Assembly (NCBI GenBank): GCA_907164885.2
Contig: OU015491.1
Location: forward strand, 118,407,431 to 118,471,430
Length of the DNA: 64,000 nucleotides
DNA from: Dolomedes plantarius
Lineage: Eukaryota; Arthropoda; Arachnida; Araneae; Dolomedidae
Direction: 5' to 3'
Part shown: positions 14,217-24,630 of the stretch, one piece after another
Numbering within the stretch: the first letter of the stretch is position 1
Layout: each line of letters starts with the position of its first letter
The notes under the pieces: model-generated
Databases searched by the model: none
What the model was told of the DNA's origin: nothing
What the model saw: only the letters and a program-made list of their open reading frames with translations
Made by a program: the position numbers and the translations under genes

Positions 14217-15124
14217 TGATAAATTATATATATCTTAATTTTTAAAAATAGTGCATAAAAAGAGGGATATCATTTTAAGAATCATTGGTGTCGGGTTACT
14301 CAGTCTTATCATTAACTCTGTTCTGAAGTAATGGAAATTCACATTTTTTAATCCCGATGTTTTAGAATCAGCCTTATAGTGAATTTAGCAACGATTATAA
14401 GTTTTTTGTCTGAGCTCCCACTACCCCTTAATAATGTATATTTATGATGACAGGTAATAGTAACATTCCTTACTTATGTTAATTTCAGTTGAGTCGTTTT
14501 GCAAAAGATAATATAATACTAAAAGCGAGCATGCTGGTCGCGCAGCGGCTAGTTTAAAATAATATTTGTGATCTAGTTAAAATCCATTTTCAATATATTT
14601 TAAGCAAAACTCCGTTGTTTAAAAATTTGAGTCTAGTTCATAAGAAGAAATTCGCTATTTGAAACTATGACTGATAAATTAATCTCTCCATGTTGTTAAA
14701 AATAGCTTCCAGGAGTGTTGACGAAAATATGAAGCATATTAAACACATTAAAGTTAAATGCCAAAAACTGAGAAAAAATACATGAGGATATTTATATACT
14801 GACGTTTACATAATTTTCTTCTAGTGATACTACTAATTTGAAATTCTTTCCCCACAGTTTTCCCTCACATAATTTCCCCCACAGTTAAACTATAATTTAA
14901 TTCATCTAAATTAACACTGTTGTTCAGCCTATCTAGTTATTGTATGTTCAAAAATCCTAAACATATATTTTTTAATGCTATAATCATCCTTACATTGATG
15001 TATTTTGCCTATGAATTTCTAAAATAAACTCTCCCGGCTTTCTTCTGATGGCTATCGATAGTTCATTTGTGTCTGTTGATTTTATTCCTGGGTCAGCAAT
15101 TGAAAAACTTTCAGATTTTCTTGC

Positions 15125-15187
<63 letters not shown>

Positions 15188-16779
15188 CCTCGTATATATA
15201 TAAATATATATTTCATCTAATATGCTTAATATATTACTAAATTGTTTATACCAGATTAGAAAAAAGTTAAAACTTTTACATAAATCAGTAAATTATACTC
15301 CTTAAGGGGTCTAGGACACATTTAAAAAAATTTTATTTATTGAGACAAAATTTTGAATTTTTTTGTCATGGTCAACCATACAATTTGTAAACAAAATCAC
15401 ATCATAAAATTTCTCAAAAAGTTTTTTAAAAAGTTAAAATTTTTAATTTTTAATAAAAGTGGGGTAATTTAAAATCCTTATAACTCGAAATATTATTTGT
15501 CGAATTTCAAAATTTTTTCATTTAATTAAACAGAAATATATAGGTTTTAATTTTGATTCAACATTTTTTGAAATATTAATTTTTAAAGGAATTTAAAATA
15601 TTTAGATTAAAAATTACAAAAAAAATTATGTAACTTTAAAAAAAAATCATATTTTCAAAAGTAAATATTCTTTCAAATTTGCTGAATTAAAATTAAAGTA
15701 AAATAGATGAAAAAGATATGTTCCAAGTTTCAACAATTTATCTTTAACGGTTCTTGACTTGTAACAATTTAAAGACGAGAAATGGGGAAAAAAACCATCA
15801 TGAAGAAAAATGCACTTGCAGGTTTAAACAACGCTTGGCTACTATTAGAATGTTGCAAAAAAAAAAAAATAATAATTTATCTTGTTCTAATTAAGATAGA
15901 AACATGATTTTAACGTCATTTTAAGCGTAAAAGAACAAAAACATTTTTAATGCAATAAATTTTTTTTCGAAAATTCGAACAATTTTGTGTCTACCTAAAA
16001 ATGCTTTATTTTTCTTTTCGTTTGGAATAATGTTACTAGATATACTTATTTCTCATTTAATGATTTTGAAAACTAATTACTGTAACATCATGCGTATTAT
16101 TAAGATGTTTGAAAACATGACCGATTATATCCCCTAAGATAGTTGATTATTTAAAATTTTTCAATCTAAAGTCTTATTCTATCGATTGCATCTAAAGTCT
16201 TATTTAAGCTGTTGAGTCATTGACGATATAAATAAAAATACGTAGTAGCAGCTCTTCCTTCCGGTTTCCTTTCTTCGACTGCGTTGCAGGTAACAGTTTA
16301 TCCTTCAACCCTGATACTTAAAAACTGTTCAGTGTTTTCAAAACTGGCTATTTTCTCCGGTTCTATTACTTTTTAATTTTCCCTTGATGGTGTTTTCAGT
16401 GAAAGAAAATTTTCTGTTATCATAAATTTGTCATCTAATTTGTTTTCTGAAATGAATGTTTGTTTATACAAAGAAGAACTCATACTAGAAACTCTGCCTA
16501 GAAATACTGATATAAATACCTACATTTAAGTAGAGGAATTTTTATGCTTTATAATCGGAACTCGAAAAGATCAGGCGCAGCTTTTCTTGGCTATATGCCG
16601 AGCTGCTATAAACTTGCTGTTTACACTGTTTCGATTACATTTTTGTTGTGGTTATTGTATTATAATATCCCAACTGCAACTTTAGTGTAGCGTTTTTGTT
16701 AAGAGAGTACCTTTTCCAGTGATTTTTTTTTACTTCTAACCATTAAGTTTCCAGAGTCAGTAAGATATTTGGCTTTTAA
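14217..16779. other. AT-rich non-coding DNA with (TA)n at 15126-15184
   Basis: Apart from the (TA)n microsatellite at 15126-15184 and A/T-run-rich text at 15300-15720, nothing is recognisable. Confidence 0.4.
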
Positions 16780-17168
16780 CATTAGAAAAATGGGAATTTT
16801 TTTCTTACTAAAAAAACTGAATGCCGTCATTTTGACGGTTAAAAACAAAATCAAGAATTTAAAATATTTAATGTTTTTTTAAAGGGTTAAATACTTTTAA
16901 TTTTGAACTACTTCGTACCAATATATAACAAATTAGTATATATTTTGATATATTTTATGCAGGTATGCCGAGGTGATAAACTGGTTTGATTTATCCGTAA
17001 AAATATATGCTTGGTTTGTGCAGTCCTTATTTTTCAACACCAATATTTCCGAAGAGCCAATATTTCTGTTATTGGCAAAAAGGAGAAGAGACGAAAAGTG
17101 AATAACATTTTTCCGGTATTGTTTTAAAGATTTCTACCTGTTTTCTATATTGCCGTCAAATTGACGGC

Positions 17169-17225
17169 TGTTGCTTCATCCTACCTCCTCACTAGACGGC
17201 GGTTCTAACGGGCGCCGGAACCATA
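17169..17225 (+). repeat. BEL 5' LTR, left part
   Basis: It matches the first 57 bp of the 3' LTR at 26394 with only three differences. It ends in CATA, the 4-bp target copied by the gag-only element that interrupts it. The rest of this LTR continues at 20825. Confidence 0.92.
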
Positions 17226-17666
17226 TGTTAGGTATACACAAGATTCGATTCACAAGAATCGAACTTTTGAATTAATGAATTAAAGAAGCTGCTTTAGATA
17301 TGCTAATTTCGGCATACGCGCTTAGTATAAATACCACGCAGCGTCATTAATGAGAAAGGGGGAGGTTGTTAAGGTTGAAAAGGTGTTATCCTGCGCTAGT
17401 GCTTAGCGGGCCAGAAGTTTACATGGCAGTACTGCTGGTTTGAATTACTGTTCGTGAGTATAAAAATATATTGTTCTTGAAAGCTGTGTTTATACATTCC
17501 GTACAAGTAGTACGCATGCTTATTGCTGTAAAAGCCAATTATATGTGCAACGAATTCAATAAACATTGTTTCATGTATAAACTGTGTTTGCTTCAAATTC
17601 AAATAGAGTGCCACTTCAAATTATATACACCCAAGTCTGGGTAGAAGTGAGCGTAGAAACTCTATA
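17226..17666 (+). repeat. 5' LTR of gag-only element
   Basis: The LTR starts TGTTAGGTATACAC and ends ACTCTATA. It is nearly identical to 20384-20824, with differences seen at the fourth base and at GTGAGTATAAA versus GTGAGAATAAA. It holds a TATA box (17326-17333) and an AATAAA signal (17558-17563). Antisense open frames of 72 codons in both LTRs are shadows. Confidence 0.95.
17326..17333 (+). promoter_or_regulatory. TATA box in 5' LTR of gag-only element
   Basis: TATAAATA in the context GCTTAGTATAAATACC, with the same copy at 20484-20491 in the 3' LTR. Its position in the LTR and intact state suggest it drives the gag transcript. The assignment rests on motif and location only. Confidence 0.6.
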
Positions 17667-17667
17667 C

Positions 17668-17685
17668 TGGCGCCCGAAAATATAT
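17668..17685 (+). promoter_or_regulatory. primer binding site of gag-only element
   Basis: TGGCGCCCGAAA lies one base after the 5' LTR. The TGGCGCC start complements a tRNA 3' CCA end and matches the pattern known for tRNA-Lys primers. Only about the first 12 bases fit; the remainder is AT-rich. Confidence 0.65.
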
Positions 17686-17800
17686 ATACCCTGGTAGTTA
17701 GCGTTACATTTGTAACGAACAACATAATTGAAATTAAAAACTGTGTACTGTGTACTTATATTGATAAAATTGTTGCAAGTACTTATATACTATTTAAAAA

Positions 17801-19837
17801 ATGAGTGTTGTAGAACAAAATCCTGCTGGAAATTTTCCTCGGGTAATTATGGTTCAGCAAACTGCGCCATTCGAAGCCACATTCAATGGCGGCCCCTCAA
17901 GCCAATTCCTAAAGAAAATTGAGCATTACTTTCAGCAACAATGCACCCCAGAGGGGGATAAACTTAAAATTGCTCTAGCCGCTTTAAGAGGTAGTGCATT
18001 TCAGTGGTACACATGCATGCAAAGCAGTAATATGATTTTTGACTATTTGTCATTCAAGCAACAGTTTCTTAGCGTTTTTCCAAACACCTTTAATCAAAGT
18101 GAAATTGAAGCGGAAATTTATTCGCTAACGCAACGTGAAGGTCAGTCTGCATTAGATTTTGCTATGGAAAAGATTTCCAAGTGTGAGGAATATTTAGAAG
18201 GGGTGACGGAAGCGGAAATCTTAAAAATAGTTATCCAACGTTTGAAGCCAAGTGTTCAAGATTTTTCAGATAATCAAACAATTACAAGCAAGGTTACCCT
18301 CCTTCAAGCTTTAGATAAACATGACAATAGGCATTTCTTCGCTACCCCGTACCGTCATTCAGGTACGAGAAGTTTTATACAGCCGCGCCAAAATTTTTCG
18401 CGAGTTTCAAACCAGCAGCGTAAGCAGTACCGCAGGCAAAATAATAGAAGCGCACGGCGTTATAATGAAATTAGTGCTCTTAAAGTAAATAATATGGAAG
18501 CACCTTACTTGCACTGGCAAGTTGATTCACATGATATGGTTCAACCTGTTGAAACTGTGTGGTCAAATGTATTATTTTGTCCGAGTAGTAATCATTATTT
18601 TGAGAATAGTGAAAGTCAGGGTATTTTTGTGGCTTATAAAGAAAGTGAGTCTAGCTGGAATGATGAGGTAATTCCAGTACAAATTTCTGAAAATAGTGCC
18701 GATACTAATGCTAGTGGTTTAGAAAATAAATCATCTGACACTTCTATTAATGCTATACCTGATATTATTGATGCTATACCTGATATTTTAGATGATATTC
18801 ACACATCTGTTAATGAAGGAAATTCAGTAGATGACGAAGTATGCGTTACGGAAGTTAGTGAATACTTATTAGTTGACGATAATAAAAATTCTTTAAACGA
18901 TATTAGGAACTCGCTAGGTAATGATATTATTTCAAGTTCCCAGCCGAATGGGGATTGTGTAGGCCAGGTTGATAATATGGTTTTAAATAAAGTACATGAA
19001 AACCAGACTGAGAATCAGGATGAAAAGTTGACACAGAGTTATACTGTAAGTAGTTTAGCTGATGCTTCGGAAGTTATAGACGTCGTTTGCATTAAAACGC
19101 ACCAGTACGAAAAGCTTAATCTTCCTAAAACTGAAGCAGTGTTAAAGAATTTAAATGATAACGATTCTGATGTCGCAAGTTTCAAAGAGACTTTTTCGTC
19201 AAAAGAGGATAAAACTAAAGTTAAGGGGGATAAAAAACGTGAAAAAGCGCCCTCAAGTTCCAGCATTAAAACTGCAAATACTGAAGTAATTAAGGCGGTA
19301 AACAAGAAGTTGCATAAGCACCAATACCAAAAACAGAGTCAGTTTGTTGAAAAACATGACACAAGTAGAGAGATAAAGCCAGTAACTAAACACGTTGGTG
19401 CGGCGTATAAATTTGACAAAATAGAATCTGCATTAAAATCTAATACCGATACAAGCAAAAGTACGAAGAAAGGTAAAGTGTGCACTACAAAAACTCCATC
19501 AAAGGATGAATGCGTCGCTGATAAGGTACACAAGGTTATCAAAAGGAAGAATGACAATTTTAAAGTTCCTTTGCATAAGTACAGGAAACGGAAGATTTCA
19601 GCCGCCCAGCAAGGTTGGCCTCCTCCCAAGAGACCTCCTGTCCATCGTCAAGCCGGACCAGCACCTCAGGACCAACGACCTGCTGCACGAAGGATGCCCA
19701 CACGGTCAACGAACCCCTTTACTAGGACTGCGACCATCAAGAGAGATTCCGTGGATTGGACAGACTGGTGCAAGGAAGTTGCTGCATTCATGAACAAGTC
19801 TTGTATCAACTTTCTTATTCTACCACCCACCCTTTAA
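17801..19837 (+). CDS. Gag-type protein of gag-only LTR element
   Basis: An intact 678-codon ORF, the longest uninterrupted transposon gene after the BEL gag. Residues about 15-190 look like a retrotransposon capsid domain: FEATFNGGPSSQFLKKIEHY, then GSAFQWY, YLSFKQQFLSVF and SQTIEAE-like helices with REGQSALDFAMEKI. A basic Arg/Gln/Asn-rich segment follows (about 195-225). Then comes a very long acidic, Ser/Asp/Asn-rich spacer with two near-identical AIPDI repeats (about 325-340), a Lys-rich part (about 460-610), and a Pro/Arg-rich C-terminus (PPPKRPPVHRQAG). No CCHC zinc knuckle or protease motif is visible, so RNA packaging may rely on the basic stretches. The start at 17801 is the first ATG after the primer site that leads into the capsid homology. 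It presumably forms particles for its own RNA while enzymes come from another element (inference). Confidence 0.85.
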   Translation: MSVVEQNPAGNFPRVIMVQQTAPFEATFNGGPSSQFLKKIEHYFQQQCTPEGDKLKIALAALRGSAFQWYTCMQSSNMIFDYLSFKQQFLSVFPNTFNQSEIEAEIYSLTQREGQSALDFAMEKISKCEEYLEGVTEAEILKIVIQRLKPSVQDFSDNQTITSKVTLLQALDKHDNRHFFATPYRHSGTRSFIQPRQNFSRVSNQQRKQYRRQNNRSARRYNEISALKVNNMEAPYLHWQVDSHDMVQPVETVWSNVLFCPSSNHYFENSESQGIFVAYKESESSWNDEVIPVQISENSADTNASGLENKSSDTSINAIPDIIDAIPDILDDIHTSVNEGNSVDDEVCVTEVSEYLLVDDNKNSLNDIRNSLGNDIISSSQPNGDCVGQVDNMVLNKVHENQTENQDEKLTQSYTVSSLADASEVIDVVCIKTHQYEKLNLPKTEAVLKNLNDNDSDVASFKETFSSKEDKTKVKGDKKREKAPSSSSIKTANTEVIKAVNKKLHKHQYQKQSQFVEKHDTSREIKPVTKHVGAAYKFDKIESALKSNTDTSKSTKKGKVCTTKTPSKDECVADKVHKVIKRKNDNFKVPLHKYRKRKISAAQQGWPPPKRPPVHRQAGPAPQDQRPAARRMPTRSTNPFTRTATIKRDSVDWTDWCKEVAAFMNKSCINFLILPPTL

Positions 19838-20383
19838 TAAAACCGAACCAAATTGGTTTGAAATTCCCCATTATATATACTGTGTAAACATTTTGAGGGG
19901 AAGTGGTGAGGCACTGAAAAAAAAAAAGACATACTGTTGTTTTATAAATTTTTGAAGGGGACATGTAGTGACTAGAAAAAAAATACATACTGCGTAATAT
20001 AATAATTAACTCAATAACCACTAATCTACTAACTTCACAAAAAAATAACACATGTACATTATAAATTGGGGGAGAGCAGATACAGTCAAGAAATGTCATG
20101 CTGTGCAATTGTGTTGTCACTTTTAATTAAAATAGATATTTTAGGGCGCAGTTGGCAGCCCAGTATCCGCAACTCTGCAAATCCACTGTTTGATGGTGTC
20201 ACCTGGACCCTTCGGGGTTAGTTTTGTAAAATGGTAGTGGCGTTTTTCCTCCACACAACGTGTGGAAGGTTTTTTTGGCTTTGCCACCCATTATGTAAAA
20301 AGTCAGACCAGCACGCGTTTTCAATTAGTTAACTAAAGCCGTTCAGACCTCAGTTACCTAATTTTTTTTTCGAGGGAGGCCAG
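19838..20383 (+). other. 3' untranslated region and purine tract of gag-only element
   Basis: No coding sequence. A purine-rich tract GAGGGAGG (20372-20379) lies four bases before the 3' LTR and may prime plus-strand synthesis. The remainder contains poly(A) runs and no recognisable motif. Confidence 0.6.
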
Positions 20384-20824
20384 TGTAAGGTATACACAAG
20401 ATTCGATTCACAAGAATCGAACTTTTGAATTAATGAATTAAAGAAGCTGCTTTAGATATGCTAATTTCGGCATACGCGCTTAGTATAAATACCACGCAGC
20501 GTCATTAATGAGAAAGGGGGAGGTTGTTAAGGTTGAAAAGGTGTTATCCTGCGCTAGTGCTTAGCGGGCCAGAAGTTTACATGGCAGTACTGCTGGTTTG
20601 AATTACTGTTCGTGAGAATAAAAATATATTGTTCTTGAAAGCTGTGTTTATACATTCCGTACAAGTAGTACGCATGCTTATTGCTGTAAAAGCCAATTAT
20701 ATGTGCAACGAATTCAATAAACATTGTTTCATGTATAAACTGTGTTTGCTTCAAATTCAAATAGAGTGCCACTTCAAATTATATACACCCAAGTCTGGGT
20801 AGAAGTGAGCGTAGAAACTCTATA
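20384..20824 (+). repeat. 3' LTR of gag-only element
   Basis: It starts TGTAAGGTATACAC and ends ACTCTATA, and is nearly identical to the 5' LTR. CATA, the second copy of the target duplication, follows at 20825-20828. Confidence 0.95.
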
Positions 20825-20977
20825 CATATAATGTAACTGTAACTTTTAGTTAGTTAGTTAGATCTTCAGAATGTCAGTTGCTGTGTGGTGTTGTGTGCGT
20901 TCGTCCATTAAAGTGTTTTAAAGGAAATTAAGTCGTTTTTACTCGTTGCTCTAAAGAAATATTTCCGACATATAACA
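20825..20977 (+). repeat. BEL 5' LTR, right part
   Basis: This matches the downstream part of the 3' LTR (CATATAATGTAACTG... to ATAACA) with about three differences, and contains the TTAGTTAGTTAG motif. The gag-only insertion falls at CATATAATG, an AT-rich site that could be the TATA-like element of the BEL promoter. Confidence 0.92.
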
Positions 20978-20979
20978 TC

Positions 20980-20997
20980 TGGCGCCCAACGTAAAAT
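20980..20997 (+). promoter_or_regulatory. BEL primer binding site
   Basis: TGGCGCCCAACGT starts two bases after the LTR. From general knowledge it complements the 3' end of arthropod tRNA-Lys. It lies 33 bases before the gag start codon. Confidence 0.75.
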
Positions 20998-21012
20998 TCA
21001 ACCCAATTTGAA

Positions 21013-23322
21013 ATGGCGAACTTTTTAATTCTAGAACGAAAAGTTCTTCGGTCTACTGTCACGAAGACAATTACCGAATTAGATGCGTGCATAGCTGCAC
21101 AGAATGTTGCTTCTGCTACTCAGGGATTTGCTAAGATTGAGGAGAAAATGCTACGGTTGCTATCCAAGGATGAGGAGATTGTCCAGTCCCATTTGTCGCA
21201 AAGCGAAAGTACTATGGAGGAGGGTGAGGTGGCAAAGCTCGATTCAGTTTTAGAACAGGAATTCGAGAGAGCAGAAACGTATCGAGACAATTTTACGTGT
21301 GCCAAAACACGGTATTTAGATTTTTTAAAGCCTTCCGACAACACCGTGCCACTGATGAACGTTGCTTCCAGGTCGTCCGAATTTTTAAATTTGAATTTAC
21401 CAAAGTTGATGCTCACGGAATTTGATGGTAGTCCTAAAAATTGGTTTTCGTTTTGGTCAATGTTCCAGAAAATTGATGGAGATCCGAAAATCGAGGACGA
21501 CGAGAAACTCGCTTATTTAATGCAAACTACCACAGGTAGGGCTTTTGATTTTGATCAAACCTATCATGTGTCTAAAAGTGATTACAAAACTGTCATCACA
21601 AATTTAAAAGCGCGTTTTGCAGATGACAGAGTTCTTATTGAACTATATGTTCGTGAACTCTTAAATTTAGTTTTAAATCCTACACATAATTTGTCTCTTA
21701 CAGATTTAGTTGATCAATTAGATGCGCGATTACGTTGCTTAGAAAATTTAGGTGTAACTAAAGAAAAATACGCATGCATGCTTTACCCACTTGTTGAAGC
21801 TTCCATTCCTGAAAATATTTTAATTGCTTGGGAGAGAGAAAGAAATTCCATTTCTCGTTCCAGTGATTCAAAAACGAATGATCTGGAACTTTTGATTCGG
21901 TTTTTGAAAACAGAGGTTTTAAGCGCTGAACGATTACGAGTTGCGAAAAATTTCTGCTCTGAAGGGGGTAAAAATAAAAAGACTGGAAATGGGAGAGTAG
22001 ATAGTGATAAATTTTTACCTGTCGCGACAGCTGCAACTCTAGTAAGTCACCATAATAAAAATGAAAAACGTGGTTTTAGTGAGTTTTGTTTGTTTTGTTC
22101 TAGAAAGAATTCGCATAGAAGTAGCGATTGTTTTGTGGCTCAAAAAATGACTTATCAGGAAAGAAAGGATCAAGTGATAAAAGTGAAAGGATGTTTCGCG
22201 TGTCTTAGAATTAATTGTCGAGCCGATAAATGTCATATGAGTGTGCGTTGTGTAATTTGCTCCAGGAGACATTTTCCGATTTTATGTCCTAGTTTAAAAC
22301 AAGATAATGAAAATGATTCTTCCCCGGTGGGCAAAACTGGAAGTGTTGCTAGCAATAGCTCGTCAGGTTCGACGGATGTTTTTTTACAAACACTTAAAAT
22401 AAGGGTTTCGGGTCCTTCCAAAACAAGGGTCGTGCTGTGCTTTTGCGATTCTGCGAGCCAACGCTCGTATGTTTCTCGAGATCTCGCAGATTTTTTAAAT
22501 TTAAAAACTGATCATTCTGAATTTCTAAAACATAGTTTATTTGGCGGCATTGAAACGGAAAGAGTCAAATATTCCGCTTTGAAATGTGAGTTGCGGGAAA
22601 TACGAGAGAATTTTTCATGTGAGGTTTTATTGTTAGATAAAGACACCATTTGTGGTCAAATACCTAAAATTAGTAAAGCCGATGCAGAGTACTTCAAAGA
22701 ACATGGGATTTATTTGTCCGACAGTGAAAGCGATAGTTTAGACATATCAGTTCTTTTGGGTGCTGACTACTTAGGGAAAATGTTAACTGGTGCCATCAGC
22801 CAACAACCCAATGGCTTAACTGCTGTCCAAACTTACTTGGGGTGGGTTATAATGGGTAAATCCTTATTCGACAAAACCAGTTCTAATCATGCCATGCCCA
22901 TCATTTCGCTACACGCTTCTAGCCAGATTTGCGACCTTTGGTCACTCGATGTTCTCGGAATTCGAGACCCCGTAGAGAATAAAACCAAAACCGAAATTGA
23001 CGCAGAAACTGTGTCTTTTTTTGAAAAAACTGTTAAATATCGCGGTGGTCGATACGAGGTCAATTTACCGTGGGTCGAAGGACACCCGGAGTTGCTTGAT
23101 TTACGTTTTCAATCAGAAAAACGTCTCCATACCATGACCTCTAAACTTGTTTTTTCAGGTAAGTTTGAATCTTATGACAAAATTTTGAAGCAGTGGGAAC
23201 AGTTGGGAATTATAGAAGAGGTCCCTGACAAAAATGACGGGAAAGATATTTCTGAGCTAAAATACAGGTATTTACCTCATAGAGCCGTGTTTAAGGAATC
23301 TAGCCTAACAACTATAGCCTAA
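21013..23322 (+). CDS. BEL/Pao Gag and protease region
   Basis: This 769-codon frame holds the first half of the BEL polyprotein. Residues about 120-280 match the Gag region known as DUF1759 (LPKLMLTEFDGSPKNWFSFW). Cys/His knuckles follow at about 355-375 (CLFCSRKNSHRSSDCF) and 395-425 (CFACLRINCRADKC, then CVICSRRHFPILC). The aspartic protease (DUF1758/A17 type) is at about 455-610, with CDSASQRSYVS as active-site region and LLGADYLGKML downstream. The C-terminus runs into the linker before RT (VSFFEKTVKYRGGRYEVNLP). The ATG at 21013 follows the primer site and is the natural start. The frame stops at 23320-23322 because of a 14-bp tandem duplication; in intact relatives it would continue into RT. 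Confidence 0.92.
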   Translation: MANFLILERKVLRSTVTKTITELDACIAAQNVASATQGFAKIEEKMLRLLSKDEEIVQSHLSQSESTMEEGEVAKLDSVLEQEFERAETYRDNFTCAKTRYLDFLKPSDNTVPLMNVASRSSEFLNLNLPKLMLTEFDGSPKNWFSFWSMFQKIDGDPKIEDDEKLAYLMQTTTGRAFDFDQTYHVSKSDYKTVITNLKARFADDRVLIELYVRELLNLVLNPTHNLSLTDLVDQLDARLRCLENLGVTKEKYACMLYPLVEASIPENILIAWERERNSISRSSDSKTNDLELLIRFLKTEVLSAERLRVAKNFCSEGGKNKKTGNGRVDSDKFLPVATAATLVSHHNKNEKRGFSEFCLFCSRKNSHRSSDCFVAQKMTYQERKDQVIKVKGCFACLRINCRADKCHMSVRCVICSRRHFPILCPSLKQDNENDSSPVGKTGSVASNSSSGSTDVFLQTLKIRVSGPSKTRVVLCFCDSASQRSYVSRDLADFLNLKTDHSEFLKHSLFGGIETERVKYSALKCELREIRENFSCEVLLLDKDTICGQIPKISKADAEYFKEHGIYLSDSESDSLDISVLLGADYLGKMLTGAISQQPNGLTAVQTYLGWVIMGKSLFDKTSSNHAMPIISLHASSQICDLWSLDVLGIRDPVENKTKTEIDAETVSFFEKTVKYRGGRYEVNLPWVEGHPELLDLRFQSEKRLHTMTSKLVFSGKFESYDKILKQWEQLGIIEEVPDKNDGKDISELKYRYLPHRAVFKESSLTTIA

Positions 23323-23328
23323 CAACTA
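23301..23328 (+). repeat. 14-bp tandem duplication that breaks pol
   Basis: TAGCCTAACAACTA occurs twice head to tail. It adds 14 bases between the gag-protease frame and the RT frame and creates the stop that ends the upstream ORF. The net offset also needs a further one-base change nearby. Confidence 0.85.
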
Positions 23329-24154
23329 TAACAAGATACGACCAGTATTTGATGCCTCTTCAAAAGATGAAAATTCAGTTTCCTTAAACCAATGTTTAAC
23401 TACAGGTCCAAATTATATTGAAATGATCCCTTCTGTTCTCAATAGATTCCGCAAAAGTCGATTTGGGGTAATTTCTGATATAACAAAGGCTTTTCTTCAG
23501 ATAAGCGTGTCCCCTACTGATAGAGACTATCTTCGATTTCTGTGGTGGAGGGATTACGAAAAGCGCGAAATTAAAATATTGAGGCATTGCCGAGTTGTAT
23601 TCGGTTTGTCTGCGTCACCTTTTTTGCTTATGGCAACAATTTATCATCATCTTGAAAGAAAAAAGAAAGGTGAGAATGATGTGCGAGACTCGTTGAAATG
23701 CTCTCGAATGAAACTGCGAGACTCGTTCTATGTCGACAATGTTGTGACAAATGTCGAAAATGAGGCGGAATTACAACATTTCCAAACGACAGCTTGTCAC
23801 ATCATGTCAAAAGCAAGTTTTGAACTCACGGGTTGGGTGAATTCTTCAGAACGACAAGACCTTGGTAAACCCAGTTGTTCTGTTCTTGGCCTTTTATGGA
23901 ATCCAAATTCTGACGTAATCGCGTGCGATCTTGGAGGTGTTTCGACTGAAATTTGCGATACGTGTTCAAAACGACAACTTTTGTCGCTCGCACAAAAAAT
24001 CTTTGATCCGATTGGTTTTACAGCGCCCGTGACGCTCATTCCTAAACTATTGATGCAAAAGGCTTGGAAAAATGAAAAGTTATCTTGGGATCTGGGATTA
24101 CCCTCGGAAATTGTAGAGGAATTCAGGAATTGGCTCACAAGTTTGGAGTTTTGA
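23329..24154 (+). pseudogene. BEL/Pao reverse transcriptase segment
   Basis: This is the RT palm and fingers of the BEL pol gene in a frame shifted relative to gag. It begins at IRPVFDASSKDEN just after the duplication. It includes DITKAFLQISVSPTDRDYLR (first catalytic Asp region), a VFGLSASPFLL motif, and the YVDN box in SFYVDNVVTNVENE, the BEL version of YxDD. The frame ends at 24154 near a T run. Homology resumes in the original frame within about ten bases, consistent with a one-base insertion. It lacks its own start and was once internal to the polyprotein. Confidence 0.88.
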
Positions 24155-24630
24155 ATTTAATTCAAATCCCGCGTTACTTTGGGGGGTTAATCGATGAAAC
24201 AACCACTATTATTCATATTTTTAGCGATGCAAGTGGGAAAGCTTTTGCTGCGTGTGTGTTTTTGCGAATCGAATGCGAAAATAATAATGTTCAAATTAGG
24301 TTGGTTCAGGCAAAATCACGCGTCGCTTCTCTTAGGAAGGATCCCATCACCAAAACCAAAACTGAAATGACCATTCCTAAATTGGAACTAATGGCTGCTG
24401 TAATCGGGACTCGTCTGGTTCTGAACGTAAAAACTTCATTGAACATTCCCAACGTGCAAACCTTTTACTGGACGGACTCAAAAGTCGTCCTTTGTTGGAT
24501 CCAAAATAATGGACCTTGGAAAACTTTTATTCACAATAGCATAAAAGAAATTCGATCGAACTCTCCGAAAGAAAATTGGTTTTATGTTCCATCTCAGATG
24601 AACGCAGCGGACATCGCTTCACGGGGGTGA
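24155..24630 (+). pseudogene. BEL/Pao RNase H segment
   Basis: The same frame as gag is open from 24085, but homology passes to it at about 24150. RNase H landmarks are IHIFSDASGKAFAACVF (first Asp), MTIPKLELMAAVIG (Glu) and FYWTDSKVVLCWI (Asp). The segment ends with MNAADIASRG and a TGA at 24628-24630. That stop interrupts the same frame that continues into integrase, so it is a nonsense mutation, not a natural end. Confidence 0.88.

Larger units (their letters stand above)
17226..20824 (+). mobile_element. gag-only LTR retrotransposon (TR-GAG-like), 3.6 kb
   Basis: Two direct LTRs of 441 bp bound a region with a primer binding site, one long gag-type ORF and a purine-rich tract, but no protease, RT, RNase H or integrase. 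The insertion is flanked by a 4-bp duplication, CATA (17222-17225 and 20825-20828). Removing the insert restores an uninterrupted BEL LTR matching the copy at 26394. The two LTRs differ at only about two positions, so the insertion is recent relative to its host. This architecture is that of non-autonomous gag-carrying LTR elements, which must borrow enzymes from a relative. The 4-bp duplication points to a Ty3/gypsy-type integrase, by inference. Confidence 0.9.

Noticed and set aside
17396..17614. 72-codon minus-strand ORF present twice (also 20554-20772)
   Set aside because: Identical because it lies in the two LTRs of the gag-only element; antisense, no homology, a shadow of the LTR.
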